A DNA stretch of 64,000 nt, taken from NCBI GenBank assembly GCA_003574785.1, contig QORU01000008.1:62001-126000 (forward strand), in the 5' to 3' direction. Positions 32,027-40,519 of this stretch are shown one piece after another (position 1 is the first letter of the stretch; every line of letters starts with the position of its first letter). The position numbers and the translations under genes are program-made. The notes beneath the pieces are model-generated. The model had not been told where the DNA came from. It ran no database searches and saw only the letters and a program-made list of their open reading frames with translations. Origin of the DNA: Taklimakanibacter deserti. GTDB taxonomy: Bacteria; Pseudomonadota; Alphaproteobacteria; Rhizobiales; Aestuariivirgaceae.

Positions 32027-32887
32027 ATGAGCGTTCTCGACATCGAGGTCCTGCGCACCTTCCAAGCCATTGCGCGCTTTGGCCAATTTCGCGCCGCGTC
32101 GCTCCATTTGAACAAGAGTCCGTCGGCGATCAGCGCCCATGTGCGGCGCTTCGAGGAGATGGCGGGCGGACGCGTTTTCGAACGCGACAACCAGGGTGTC
32201 AGCCTGACGCCCTTGGGCCGCGGCCTCCTGATCAAGGCGGCGGAGCTCCTCGAAGCGCATGACCGCATCGTCAGGAGCTTCGACGGCTCAGCCGAGAGCG
32301 AGCGCTTGCGGCTCGGCGTGCCGGAGGATTTTGCGCGGGCCTTGCTGCGCGATGTGCTCGATCTCTTTTGCGGCGAATATCCGCGCGTCGAACTCGAGGT
32401 GATCACCGCCTCTTGCGGCGAATTGCGCCACGAGATCCGCAAAGGCAGTCTCGATCTCGGCCTGATCCTGGCCCCAAGCGATGATGCCGAGGCGAAGGAC
32501 TTCGTGCCGGTCCTGCCGAGCCGGCTTGTCTGGGTCGGGGCCGTCGGGTTCAAGCCGGCGTCGAGCGAGCCGGTGCCCCTGGCGCTCCATGCCGATGGCT
32601 GTCCCTATCGCGCGGCGGCGATCGAGGTTTTGGCGAAGCAGGGCCGTGCCTGGCGCTGCGTGATGATGAGCTCGGGCTCGGCCGCCGTCGAGGCGGCGAT
32701 CGAATTCGGCCTCGCTGTCGGCGTCGTCGAGCGCATGCGCGTGACCAAGGCCATGCAGATGCTGGGCGAGAGCGACGGCTTCCCGTCATTGCCCGAGCAC
32801 GGCTTCTATCTCCTGCGCGGCAAGAGCGCGCCCGGAAAAGTGCAGCTCTTCCTGGAAGAGCTGATCCTGAAGCGCTTTCGTCCCTAG
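32027..32887 (+). CDS. LysR-family transcriptional regulator
   Basis: A 286-residue LysR-type regulator. The N-terminal winged helix-turn-helix is LDIEVLRTFQAIARFGQFRAASLHLNKSPSAISAHVRRFEEMAGGRVFERD (3-53) and the rest is a periplasmic-binding-like effector domain (from about 92). The gene is divergent from the epoxide hydrolase gene, the classical layout for a LysR regulator and its target. ATG 32027 has no clear Shine-Dalgarno. Its 3' end overlaps the SHMT-like gene's 3' end by four bases. Confidence 0.9.
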   Translation: MSVLDIEVLRTFQAIARFGQFRAASLHLNKSPSAISAHVRRFEEMAGGRVFERDNQGVSLTPLGRGLLIKAAELLEAHDRIVRSFDGSAESERLRLGVPEDFARALLRDVLDLFCGEYPRVELEVITASCGELRHEIRKGSLDLGLILAPSDDAEAKDFVPVLPSRLVWVGAVGFKPASSEPVPLALHADGCPYRAAAIEVLAKQGRAWRCVMMSSGSAAVEAAIEFGLAVGVVERMRVTKAMQMLGESDGFPSLPEHGFYLLRGKSAPGKVQLFLEELILKRFRP

Positions 32888-34206
32888 CTCCGCACAAAAG
32901 CCAGCTTGTCGAAGCGCTGGCGGAATTGGCTCACGCGCGAAGCAAGGGAAGAGGGATCATTGGCGGCGAGGGCCCCGGCGATCAGCCCGGCGAGCTCCGG
33001 CATGTGCTGAGGCCCCATGCCCCAGCGCACGATCTCCGGTGTCCCAAAACGCAGGCCGTTCATGTCGCCATCGACTTGAGCCTCCGGCAGGCCGATGCCG
33101 CAGGCGAGGATGTTGGCCGCGCGCAATCTCGCCGACACCGCCTGGCCGCCGCCAAGGCCTCGCGCCCTGATGGCGAATTGATGCGAGCGGGTGAAGCCGT
33201 TCAGCGTCTTGAACACCGGCACGCCAAGCGCTGCGAGCGCCGCGGCCAACGCTTGCGCGGTATCCACCATGGCCTCGGCATAGGCAGAGCCGAATTCGCG
33301 CCAGTCGAGCAGCGTCACCGCGAGCGCCGCCGACTTCGCCACGTCGAAATTCGCGGTGAGGCCCGGAAAGGCGATATGGTCGAGCCTTTCTGCGAGCTTG
33401 GCGTCATTGGTCACCACCAGCCCGCCGGCCGGACCGCCCAGGCTCTTATAGGTGCTCATGGTCATGAGATCGGCCCCGTCCTCGAGCGGATTGGACCAGG
33501 CGCCGCCGGCGATCATGCCGCAAAGATGCGCGGCATCGAACAGGATGCGAGCGCCGACCTCATCCGCGATGCGCCGCACGCTCTTCACATCCCAGGGGAA
33601 GAGATTGAGGCTGCCGCCGAGCGTGATGAGCTTCGGCCGGATCCGGCGCGCAAGCTCGGCGAGCTTGCCGATATCGATCGCGTAGGTCTCAGGCTCGACG
33701 GGTGCTTCATGGATGGAAAGACCATAGAGGCCGGCAGCACCCGCGCCATGATGGGTCACATGGCCGCCGATCGATGCCGGTGGCACGATGACGGCATCGC
33801 CGGGCTTCGTCGTCGCCATGAAGGCATAGAGATTGGCAAGCGCGCCTGAGCCGACCCTGATCTCGGCGAAGCGCGCCTTGAAGATCTCGGCCGTAAGCGA
33901 TGCCGCGATGATCTCGATCTTCTCGATGGCCTCGAGACCCATCTCATATTTCTGCGAAGGATAGCCGAGCGACGGGCGCGAGCCGAGGCCCTGGGCGAGG
34001 AGCGCCTCGGCCTTGGGATTCATCGTGTTGGTGGCAGGATTGAGATTGACGCATTGGCGCTCATGGATGCGCTTGTTCTCCGCCGTGAGCGCCGCGATGC
34101 GTTCCTCGATGGCTTGCGCGTCCTGGACCTCGGTCCATTGGGCGAGATCGCCGACATAATCCTCCACCGCGTTCCCGACCCAATCGCGTCTCGCCAAGCT
34201 CGTCAT
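32884..34206 (-). CDS. Serine hydroxymethyltransferase-like PLP enzyme
   Basis: A 440-residue fold-type I PLP enzyme resembling GlyA: ERQCVNLNPATNTMNPKAEALLAQGL at the N-terminus, GSGALANLYAFMATTKPGD, the cofactor Asp in ILFDAAHLCGMIAGG and the Schiff-base Lys in MSTYKSLGGPAGG near residue 250. Canonical SHMT has a TTTTHKTLRGP-type sequence there, so this protein lacks the usual Thr-rich stretch, the His before Lys and the Arg after it. It may act on another 2-amino acid (aldolase, alpha-methylserine-type or beta-elimination chemistry). The GcvA-like LysR gene at 34313 is divergent from it and may regulate it. It stands alone, without glycine-cleavage genes. Confidence 0.75.
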   Translation of the reverse strand: MTSLARRDWVGNAVEDYVGDLAQWTEVQDAQAIEERIAALTAENKRIHERQCVNLNPATNTMNPKAEALLAQGLGSRPSLGYPSQKYEMGLEAIEKIEIIAASLTAEIFKARFAEIRVGSGALANLYAFMATTKPGDAVIVPPASIGGHVTHHGAGAAGLYGLSIHEAPVEPETYAIDIGKLAELARRIRPKLITLGGSLNLFPWDVKSVRRIADEVGARILFDAAHLCGMIAGGAWSNPLEDGADLMTMSTYKSLGGPAGGLVVTNDAKLAERLDHIAFPGLTANFDVAKSAALAVTLLDWREFGSAYAEAMVDTAQALAAALAALGVPVFKTLNGFTRSHQFAIRARGLGGGQAVSARLRAANILACGIGLPEAQVDGDMNGLRFGTPEIVRWGMGPQHMPELAGLIAGALAANDPSSLASRVSQFRQRFDKLAFVRS

Positions 34207-34312
34207 CCGTGTGCTCCCGATCGATCCTTCCAGGCAAATAGAGCGCCGATTGCCAAAGCCTGCAAACCAGCTATCGTCACCACCCAGGCATAGAAAAACT
34301 AGGTCTCAAGCC

Positions 34313-35188
34313 ATGGCCGTCAATCCGCCGCGTCCGCCCCTGCCGCCCTTGAAGGCGTTGCGCGTCTTCGAGGCGGCGGCGCGCCTCGGCGGCTTTGCGG
34401 CCGCGGCCGAGGAGCTCAATGTGACGCCGGGCGCCGTCGCCCAGCAGATCCGCAAGCTCGAGGAATGGCTGGGTGTCGAGCTTTTCCGGCGCACCGCGCA
34501 AGGCGTGCATTTGCCCGAGCATGGCCGGCGCATCGCTCTCCAGATTTCCGACGCGCTCGATGACCTGGCAGCGTGCGCCCGGGCGTTGCGCCAGCTTTCC
34601 GGCCCGCGGCCGTTGCATCTGGCGGCCTCGCCGGCCGTAGCGCAGCTATGGCTGAGGCCACGCCTCGCGGGGCTCAAGGCGGCTTTGGGCGGAGCGCAGA
34701 TCTCGGTTACCGCGATCGAATCCCCGCCCGATCTCGAGCGCGAAATGTTCGACGCCGCGGTCTTCTTCCTCGGCCAAAGCGAGGCGCCGCATGGCGCAAC
34801 CGTCACGCCGATCGAGGAAGATGTCATCGCGCCTGTCTGCACGCCGGCGATCGCGGCCGAGCTTGCAGCACCCGACGACCTCTCCCGGCAAACCTTGCTG
34901 CATGATTCAATGTGGCGGGCCGATTGGAGCCGCTGGCTCGAAGTCGTTCATGGCTCTCTGTCGCTTGCCGAATCGGGACCCGTCTATTCGCTCTACAGCA
35001 TGGGTGTCGATGCGGCGCTCGCGGGTGAGGGTGTGCTGATGGGTCATCTGCCGCTCGTCCGCTCTTTGCTGGAATGCGGAAAGCTTGTCAGGCCGTTCGC
35101 GCCAAGCTTGTCGCTGAACCGGAACCTGTCGCTGCTGCTGCCGGCCCATGCGCAAGCCGCGAGCTGGGCCGATGCTTTGAAGACCTAA
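34313..35188 (+). CDS. LysR-family transcriptional regulator (GcvA-like)
   Basis: A 291-residue LysR regulator of the GcvA/AmpR subgroup, recognised from PPLKALRVFEAAARLGGFAAAAEEL and the GAVAQQIRKLEEWLGVELFRR recognition region. ATG 34313 yields the conventional N-terminus. It is divergent from the SHMT-like gene with 106 bases between, which points to glycine- or serine-related control. It meets the ureohydrolase gene (35185-36141) tail to tail with a four-base overlap. Confidence 0.88.
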   Translation: MAVNPPRPPLPPLKALRVFEAAARLGGFAAAAEELNVTPGAVAQQIRKLEEWLGVELFRRTAQGVHLPEHGRRIALQISDALDDLAACARALRQLSGPRPLHLAASPAVAQLWLRPRLAGLKAALGGAQISVTAIESPPDLEREMFDAAVFFLGQSEAPHGATVTPIEEDVIAPVCTPAIAAELAAPDDLSRQTLLHDSMWRADWSRWLEVVHGSLSLAESGPVYSLYSMGVDAALAGEGVLMGHLPLVRSLLECGKLVRPFAPSLSLNRNLSLLLPAHAQAASWADALKT

Positions 35189-36141
35189 CGGCGGCTGCTC
35201 GCCATCACGCAGAGCAATTCGAACATCATGGTGGCGCCGGCCAGCGCCGTGGCGCCCGTCGGATCGAGCGGCGGCGAGACCTCGACGAGATCGGCGCCGA
35301 TGATGTCGATGCCGTCCAGCATGCGCACCATGGCCTGCGCCTCGCGTGTGGTGATGCCGCCGATCTCCGGCGTGCCGGTCCCGGGCGCGATCGAGGGATC
35401 GAGCGCGTCTATGTCGAAGGAGACATAGGTCGGATGATCGCCGACAAGCTGGCGCGCCTCCGCCATCACCGCTTTCGGGCCGCGCTCGGCGAACTCTTCG
35501 ATGAAGACGATACGCACGCCCTGATCGCGCGCGAAATCGTAATTCGAGGAATCGGAAATGGCGCCCCTGATGCCGATCTGGATCACGCGCTTGGGATCGA
35601 GCAGGCCCTCCTCGATGGCGCGGCGGAAGGGCGTGCCGTGATTGAAGCGGTTGCCGAAGAAGCTGTCATAGGTGTCGGAATGAGCATCGAAATGGACGAG
35701 TCCGACCGGCCCCTTCTTGGCGAGCGCGCGCAGGATCGGCAGCGAGATGAGGTGATCGCCGCCCGCCGTCAAAGGCCGGGCACGCGCTTTGTGGATTTTC
35801 GCGAAGAACTCCTCGATGCTGGCGAGGCTCGCCATGAGGTCGAGAGGATTGACCGGCGCATCGCCGCAATCGCCGCATTTGAACCGGTCGAAGGGCGAGA
35901 AGCCGGTGACATGATGGACGCGGCGCACCAGGCTCGACTGGTTGCGGATCTCGCGCGGCCCGTGGCGGGCGCCGGTGCGGTTGGTGGTGCCGCCGTCGAA
36001 GGGCACGCCGACGATGGCGACATCGACCTGGTCGGCTTGCGCGATCGGCAGGCGCATGAAGGTCGGAAAGCCCGCGAAACGCGGCACGACGCCTGAATCG
36101 AGCGGCTGGAATTCGGCGTTGCTGGTTTTCTTGTTCATCAT
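35185..36141 (-). CDS. Guanidinobutyrase/guanidinopropionase-type ureohydrolase
   Basis: A 318-residue arginase-superfamily enzyme with intact binuclear metal motifs: AGGDHLISLP near 127, HFDAHSDTYDS near 151 and DIDALDPSIAPGTGTPEIGG near 234. The framework, with PRFAGFPTFMRLP, VPFDGGTTNRTGARHGPREI, VRRVHHVTGFSPFD and GTPFRRAIEEGLLDP, is very like Pseudomonas GbuA/GpuA. It should hydrolyse a linear guanidino acid to urea and an omega-amino acid. Unlike its paralogue at 5667-6623 it keeps the canonical third motif. It is the last gene of an operon headed by a NitT/TauT-type ABC importer and two SDR genes. Confidence 0.85.
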   Translation of the reverse strand: MMNKKTSNAEFQPLDSGVVPRFAGFPTFMRLPIAQADQVDVAIVGVPFDGGTTNRTGARHGPREIRNQSSLVRRVHHVTGFSPFDRFKCGDCGDAPVNPLDLMASLASIEEFFAKIHKARARPLTAGGDHLISLPILRALAKKGPVGLVHFDAHSDTYDSFFGNRFNHGTPFRRAIEEGLLDPKRVIQIGIRGAISDSSNYDFARDQGVRIVFIEEFAERGPKAVMAEARQLVGDHPTYVSFDIDALDPSIAPGTGTPEIGGITTREAQAMVRMLDGIDIIGADLVEVSPPLDPTGATALAGATMMFELLCVMASSRR

Positions 36142-36148
36142 TGTTACC

Positions 36149-36844
36149 TCAAAACATTACCGCGCCGCCATTGGGGCTGACGCATTGGCCGGTCATAAAT
36201 GTGCCGCCGGGCCCGGCGAGGAAGAGCGCCGCCGCGGCGATCTCTTCCGGCCGGCCGATGCGGCCCAGGGGGTTCTGCGATTCCTTGGCCAGGGTCTCGG
36301 GCGAGGTCATCTCGATGCCCAGCATCGGCGTGTCGATCGGCCCCGGGGCGATCGAATTGACCAGGATATGCGGCGCGAATTCGCGCGCCCAGGCGCGGGT
36401 CAGCGACAGGACGCCGCCTTTCGAGGCGCAATAGAGCGAGCAGTTCTCGCGGCCGAGATAGGCAAGCTCAGAGGCGATGTTGATGACGCGGCCACCGCGC
36501 TTTTGCGCGACCATGAGCCGCAAGGCCTCGCGGCCCACAAGGAACACGCCTTTCAGATTGACGCCCATCAGCCGGTCGAAATCATCGACGCTCGTCTCGA
36601 GCAAAGGCTTCTCGATCAATATGCCGGCGCAATTGACCAGGATGTCGACACCGCCTTGCTGTGCGACGTCTGCGAAGAAGTTTCTCACCTCGGCCTCATT
36701 GGCGACATCCACGGGCATGGCCGCGGCGCGATCGGCAATGGTGACATGGGCGCCTTCGGCGGCGAAAGCCTGAGCGATGGCGAGCCCGATGCCGCTGGCG
36801 CCGCCGGTGACGACGGCACGTTTGCCTTCCAGAGTTCCCGTCAT
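36149..36844 (-). CDS. Short-chain dehydrogenase/reductase
   Basis: A 231-residue classical SDR. The NAD(P)-binding motif TGGASGIG is at 13-20, NCAG is near 70, and the catalytic Ser is in NIASE with Tyr/Lys in YCASKGG near 138-142. The end GPGGTFMTGQCVSPNGGAVMF is usual. The protein is slightly short (typical 245-255) because the segment after the first beta-alpha-beta unit is condensed (HVTIADRAAAMPVDV). ATG 36844 overlaps the stop of the upstream SDR (ATGA). It may oxidise or reduce a hydroxy/keto group of the compound imported by the ABC system. Confidence 0.88.
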   Translation of the reverse strand: MTGTLEGKRAVVTGGASGIGLAIAQAFAAEGAHVTIADRAAAMPVDVANEAEVRNFFADVAQQGGVDILVNCAGILIEKPLLETSVDDFDRLMGVNLKGVFLVGREALRLMVAQKRGGRVINIASELAYLGRENCSLYCASKGGVLSLTRAWAREFAPHILVNSIAPGPIDTPMLGIEMTSPETLAKESQNPLGRIGRPEEIAAAALFLAGPGGTFMTGQCVSPNGGAVMF

Positions 36845-37617
36845 GCCATCACCTCGCCGCGATCGACATTGACGGCTTGGCCGGTGATGTTGGAGGCGAG
36901 GTCGGAAGCGAGGAAGAGATAGAGATTGGCCACGTCTTCGGGCTCCATGAGGCCGGGCAAAGCCTGCCCGGCGAGAATCTGATCGAGCATCTCGTCCTCG
37001 CTGATCTGGGCACGGGCCGAGACCTCGGTCAGCGAGCGCAAAGCCGCCCGCGTCTTGACCCAGCCGGGACACACCGCATTGACCCTGATCCGGCGCGGGC
37101 CCAATTCCTTGGCGAGGACGCGCATGAAGCCCAGATTGCCGTGCTTGGACGTGACATAGGCGGCGAAATCGGCTGCCGCACTCTTCGCCCAGATCGAAGC
37201 GGTGATGATGATGTTCGAGCCCTCGGGCATCCGTGTGAGGGCCTGGCGCGTCACATAATAAGTGCCGATGAGATTGATCTCGATGATCCTGGCGAAGAGG
37301 CGCTCGACCTCATCGCCTTCCTCATGCATGGGGGTCAGTCTCTCGAGCCCGGCATTGTTGACGAGCACGTCGAGGGCGCCGAGCGAGCCGACCTGCTCGC
37401 GCACCTGGGCCCGGTCGGTGATGTCGCAAATGAGGCCTTTGATCTTTCGGCCGCTCTCGGCCGAGAGCTTCGCCGCCGCTTCCTTGATGTCGGCCGTGCT
37501 CGACAGGATAGCAACCTCAGCGCCCGCGCGGACGAAACCCTCCGCCACCGCATAACCGATACCGTGGCTCGCCCCCGTGACCAGGACGCGCTTTTTCGTG
37601 AAGTCGAATGCCCCCAT
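36841..37617 (-). CDS. Short-chain dehydrogenase/reductase
   Basis: A 258-residue classical SDR with TGASHGIG at 14-21, NNAG near 88, ITASIWAKS supplying the catalytic Ser and YVTSKHG supplying Tyr and Lys near 154-158. A longer loop (RLTPMHEEGDEVERLF) follows NNAG. Its stop overlaps the start of the second SDR and its start overlaps the ABC ATPase stop by one base, so the three are tightly linked. The paired SDRs suggest consecutive oxidations of one substrate, or a reversible pair; substrate unknown. Confidence 0.88.
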   Translation of the reverse strand: MGAFDFTKKRVLVTGASHGIGYAVAEGFVRAGAEVAILSSTADIKEAAAKLSAESGRKIKGLICDITDRAQVREQVGSLGALDVLVNNAGLERLTPMHEEGDEVERLFARIIEINLIGTYYVTRQALTRMPEGSNIIITASIWAKSAAADFAAYVTSKHGNLGFMRVLAKELGPRRIRVNAVCPGWVKTRAALRSLTEVSARAQISEDEMLDQILAGQALPGLMEPEDVANLYLFLASDLASNITGQAVNVDRGEVMA

Positions 37618-38429
37618 TATTCTGCAGCCTCCAATCCTTTTTCCTGATCGCGGATCAGCGCCAGCACCTCGCGGCGGATCTTGCGGAATTCCGGTATGTC
37701 GAGAATGTCGAGGCCGCGCTTTTCCGGCAGCGTGGCGGCGACCGGTATATCGGCGAGGACGCGCGCCGGCCGCGCCGAGAAGACGATGATGCGGTCGGCG
37801 AGCAGCACCGCCTCATCGACATCATGGGTGACGAAGATGACGGTCTTGCGCTCCGCGCGTCTCAGATCCATGAGCTGGATCTGCAGGCGCTCGCGGCTCA
37901 AAGCATCGAGCGCGCCGAAGGGCTCGTCCATCAACAGCACCAGCGGATTGGCGGCGAGCGTGCGGGCGATCGCCACGCGCTGGCGCATGCCGCCCGATAT
38001 GCGGTTGATCGTGTAGTCGGCGAAGGGGGTGAGGCCGACGAGATCGAGATAATGCCGGGCGATGCGCTCCTTCTCCGCGGCCGAGACGTCGTCTCGATAT
38101 CTGAGCCCGAAGCGGATATTGCCGAGCACGGTGAGCCAGGGGAAGGACGAATAGGACTGGAACACCATGCCCTTGTCGCGGCTCGGCCCTTCGACGCGCT
38201 TGCCCTTGAGATGGATTTCACCGGCGCTCGGCGTCTCAAGGCCGCCGACCATGCGCATGACCGTGGTCTTGCCGCAGCCCGAGGGGCCGACAAAGACGAC
38301 GAACTCGCCTTCCTTGATGTCGATCGACAAGGGCTCGACCACCGGGATGATGCCGCCATCAGGCGTCGCGAACTGCTTGGCGACGTTCTCGATGCGGATG
38401 AAGCTTCGCTCGGACATCGGCGCGCTCAT
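37617..38429 (-). CDS. NitT/TauT-family ABC transporter ATP-binding protein
   Basis: A 270-residue ATPase of the nitrate/sulfonate/taurine family (SsuB/TauB-like). It has Walker A GPSGCGKTT, Q-loop VFQSYSSFPWLTV, signature ISGGMRQRVAIARTL, Walker B LLMDEPFGALD and VTHDVDEA. ATG 38429 overlaps the permease stop (ATGA); ATG 38417 (MSERSF) is also possible. It drives uptake with the permease and binding protein encoded just upstream. Confidence 0.92.
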   Translation of the reverse strand: MSAPMSERSFIRIENVAKQFATPDGGIIPVVEPLSIDIKEGEFVVFVGPSGCGKTTVMRMVGGLETPSAGEIHLKGKRVEGPSRDKGMVFQSYSSFPWLTVLGNIRFGLRYRDDVSAAEKERIARHYLDLVGLTPFADYTINRISGGMRQRVAIARTLAANPLVLLMDEPFGALDALSRERLQIQLMDLRRAERKTVIFVTHDVDEAVLLADRIIVFSARPARVLADIPVAATLPEKRGLDILDIPEFRKIRREVLALIRDQEKGLEAAE

Positions 38430-39295
38430 TGCAGATACCGGAACCAGCGCCGGTGCAGCATGCGGATCGCCTGGTCGGAGGCGAGGCCGATGATGCCGAT
38501 GGTGAGGATGCCGGCGAAGACCTCGGGCGTCTTGCCATAGCGCCGCGCCGTCCATAATTCATAGCCGATGCCGGAGCTCGAGGCGACGATCTCGGCGACG
38601 AGGAGATAGGTCCAGCACCAGCCGAGCGTTATGCGCAAGCTGTCGACCATGTTGGGCAGCATGGCGCGCAGCAGCACATCCTTCATCAAAGCGGAGTCGG
38701 AGGCGCCGAGCGTGCGGCCGGTCTCGATGAATTCCTTGGGCACCCGCCTGGCATCATCGGCAATGAGCAGGATGAGCTGGAAGAAGGTGCCGATCCACAG
38801 AAGCGTGATCTTCGAGCCCTCGCCGATGCCGAGCCAGATGAGGGTCAGCGGCACCAGCGCCGGCACCGGCAGATAGCGGATGAAATCGATGAGCGGCTCG
38901 GTGAGCGCGGTGATGACGCGATAGCCGCTCATCAATATGCCGAGCGGGATGGCGATGACGGCGGAAGCAAGGAAGGCGGCCCAGACGCGCCCGATGCTGA
39001 TGCCGATATCGCCGATATAGCCGGCCTCGGTGAAGAGCCGCGCCCAGGCCGAAAGCACCGCGCGCGGCGAGGGCAGGATCTGCGGATGGACGAGGCCGAG
39101 CTCCGCCACCGCCGACCAGATGACGAGCACCAGGAGAAAGGCCCCGATGCCGAGCCATGTTTCGATCCGCGGCTGGGGCGCGGCACGGAAGGTGAAGAGG
39201 TCCCGCCATGCCGTGCTGCGATGATCGGCGGCCTGCGCCGGCGGGGCGGAGTGTTCGTCCACCCGCGCCTTGGCGTCAGGTCGCGTCATGGCCAT
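38426..39295 (-). CDS. NitT/TauT-family ABC transporter permease
   Basis: A 289-residue permease with about six membrane segments and the EAA-type loop RTLGASDSALMKDVLLRAMLP. The sequence HPQILPSPRAVLSAW at the first periplasmic turn is typical of SsuC/TauC. The start is probably ATG 39295 (MAMTRPDAK) or ATG 39289; a TTG at 39310 adds five residues. It lies 30 bases after the binding-protein gene. Confidence 0.9.
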   Translation of the reverse strand: MAMTRPDAKARVDEHSAPPAQAADHRSTAWRDLFTFRAAPQPRIETWLGIGAFLLVLVIWSAVAELGLVHPQILPSPRAVLSAWARLFTEAGYIGDIGISIGRVWAAFLASAVIAIPLGILMSGYRVITALTEPLIDFIRYLPVPALVPLTLIWLGIGEGSKITLLWIGTFFQLILLIADDARRVPKEFIETGRTLGASDSALMKDVLLRAMLPNMVDSLRITLGWCWTYLLVAEIVASSSGIGYELWTARRYGKTPEVFAGILTIGIIGLASDQAIRMLHRRWFRYLQ

Positions 39296-39325
39296 GCTGT
39301 TCAGGTCCAATGGCCATTCCTAAAA

Positions 39326-40339
39326 CTATTGCAGCTTGTTGATGATCGACCGGTCGATGTGATCCTGCGGTATCAGCTTCACATCGGACGAGCCGAATTC
39401 GAGATTGAGGTCCATCGTCTCCTCGAAGATCGGATAGACGCGGCCTTCCTTGTCGACAGTGCCGATGAACTCCTTGGCCTCGGCGAGCGGCGTGTAGCGG
39501 AAGTTCGGCATCGTCGCCTTGAAATCGTCGGCGGTGATCGAGAACTGCTTGGCGATGATCGGGATCGCCGCCTCCTGATTGGCATTGAAGTAATCGATGG
39601 CGCGATAGACAGCGCGCAGGAATTTCACATATTTGTCCGGGTTGGCCTTGAGCTCGCCGGTATGCGCCATGATGATGTCGAGGATCAGGTCCTTCTGGTC
39701 CTTGGAGGAGACGAGGACATGGGCGCCGCGCTCCTTGTGCGCCGCGACCACCTGGCTCAGCACCGGCTCATAGGTGCCGACCGCCGCCACTTTGGGATCG
39801 CTGAAAATGCCGATCGCATCGGCGGCCGCGATATCGGCGAGCGTCGTGTCCTTGATCGAAAGGTTGCATTCCTTCTTCAGCGCCATCTGCATGATGAGGC
39901 GCGCCGGCAGGTTCGGCTCGACGGCGATGGACTTGCCCTTGAGGTCGCAGACCGACTTGATCGACTGGTCGGCCGCCCAGCCGTCGCCGCCGGTCGACAG
40001 GTCGATCGTGCCGATGATGATGCCTTGTGTTTCCTTGCGCCGGCCGAGGCCCTGATATTCGCCCACGGTGCGCAAATAGCAGTCGATATCGCCGCGCTCC
40101 ATGGCGGCCATCGCATTCGGCATGTCGTCGTCGAGGATCTCCTCGACCTCGATGCCCTCTTCCTTGAAGTAGCCAAGCTCATTGGCGAGGTGGACGGGCC
40201 CGAAGCCGACCCAGACCGGATACATGCAGGTGACCTTGGTCGGATTGCCGACGGCGGCTTGGGCCGGGCCGCCGGTCCATACGGCAAGCGCCCCGGCGGT
40301 GGCCAGGCACATGAATAACGTCTTGAAAATCTTCGTCAT
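39326..40339 (-). CDS. NitT/TauT-family ABC transporter substrate-binding protein
   Basis: A 337-residue periplasmic protein with a signal peptide (MTKIFKTLFMCLATAGALAVWTG, cleavage near AQA). The mature part follows the SsuA/ThiY-like pattern (CMYPVWVGFGPVHLANELGYF, then EEGIEVEEI). It heads a minus-strand operon: binding protein, permease, ATPase, SDR, SDR, ureohydrolase. The linked ureohydrolase suggests a guanidino or amidino compound as ligand. That is inference, since this family also carries taurine, sulfonates, nitrate, pyrimidine precursors and guanidine. Confidence 0.87.
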   Translation of the reverse strand: MTKIFKTLFMCLATAGALAVWTGGPAQAAVGNPTKVTCMYPVWVGFGPVHLANELGYFKEEGIEVEEILDDDMPNAMAAMERGDIDCYLRTVGEYQGLGRRKETQGIIIGTIDLSTGGDGWAADQSIKSVCDLKGKSIAVEPNLPARLIMQMALKKECNLSIKDTTLADIAAADAIGIFSDPKVAAVGTYEPVLSQVVAAHKERGAHVLVSSKDQKDLILDIIMAHTGELKANPDKYVKFLRAVYRAIDYFNANQEAAIPIIAKQFSITADDFKATMPNFRYTPLAEAKEFIGTVDKEGRVYPIFEETMDLNLEFGSSDVKLIPQDHIDRSIINKLQ

Positions 40340-40519
40340 TGTCTTCCTCCCTGTCCGGCGCGCTCTGTGTCGCGCCTGGATCGTTTTCCCATCTGGTGGA
40401 AAGCCGGGGCGATCGTCCGGATCAATGGCCGCCCTCTCTTTCCCGTCATCTTATGGGCTTCCGAAACCATCGGAAAAGAGGCAAGATAAGATGGTTACAT
40501 TCGGAAAACGGAAGTATCG
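40340..40519. promoter_or_regulatory. Divergent ABC operon / LysR intergenic region with dyad
   Basis: This 180-base region contains a dyad TTCCGA-AACCA-TCGGAA (40459-40475) and a nearby TTCGGAAAACGGAA (40500-40513). The arms equal those of the IclR operator at 7677-7691 but the spacer is five bases instead of three. The divergent LysR protein is the natural candidate to bind here. I checked for a guanidine riboswitch and saw none. Confidence 0.45.

Noticed and set aside
40340..40519. Possible guanidine (ykkC) riboswitch upstream of the NitT/TauT-type operon
   Set aside because: No conserved ACGR-type loop pairs or matching helices were found in the minus-strand leader.
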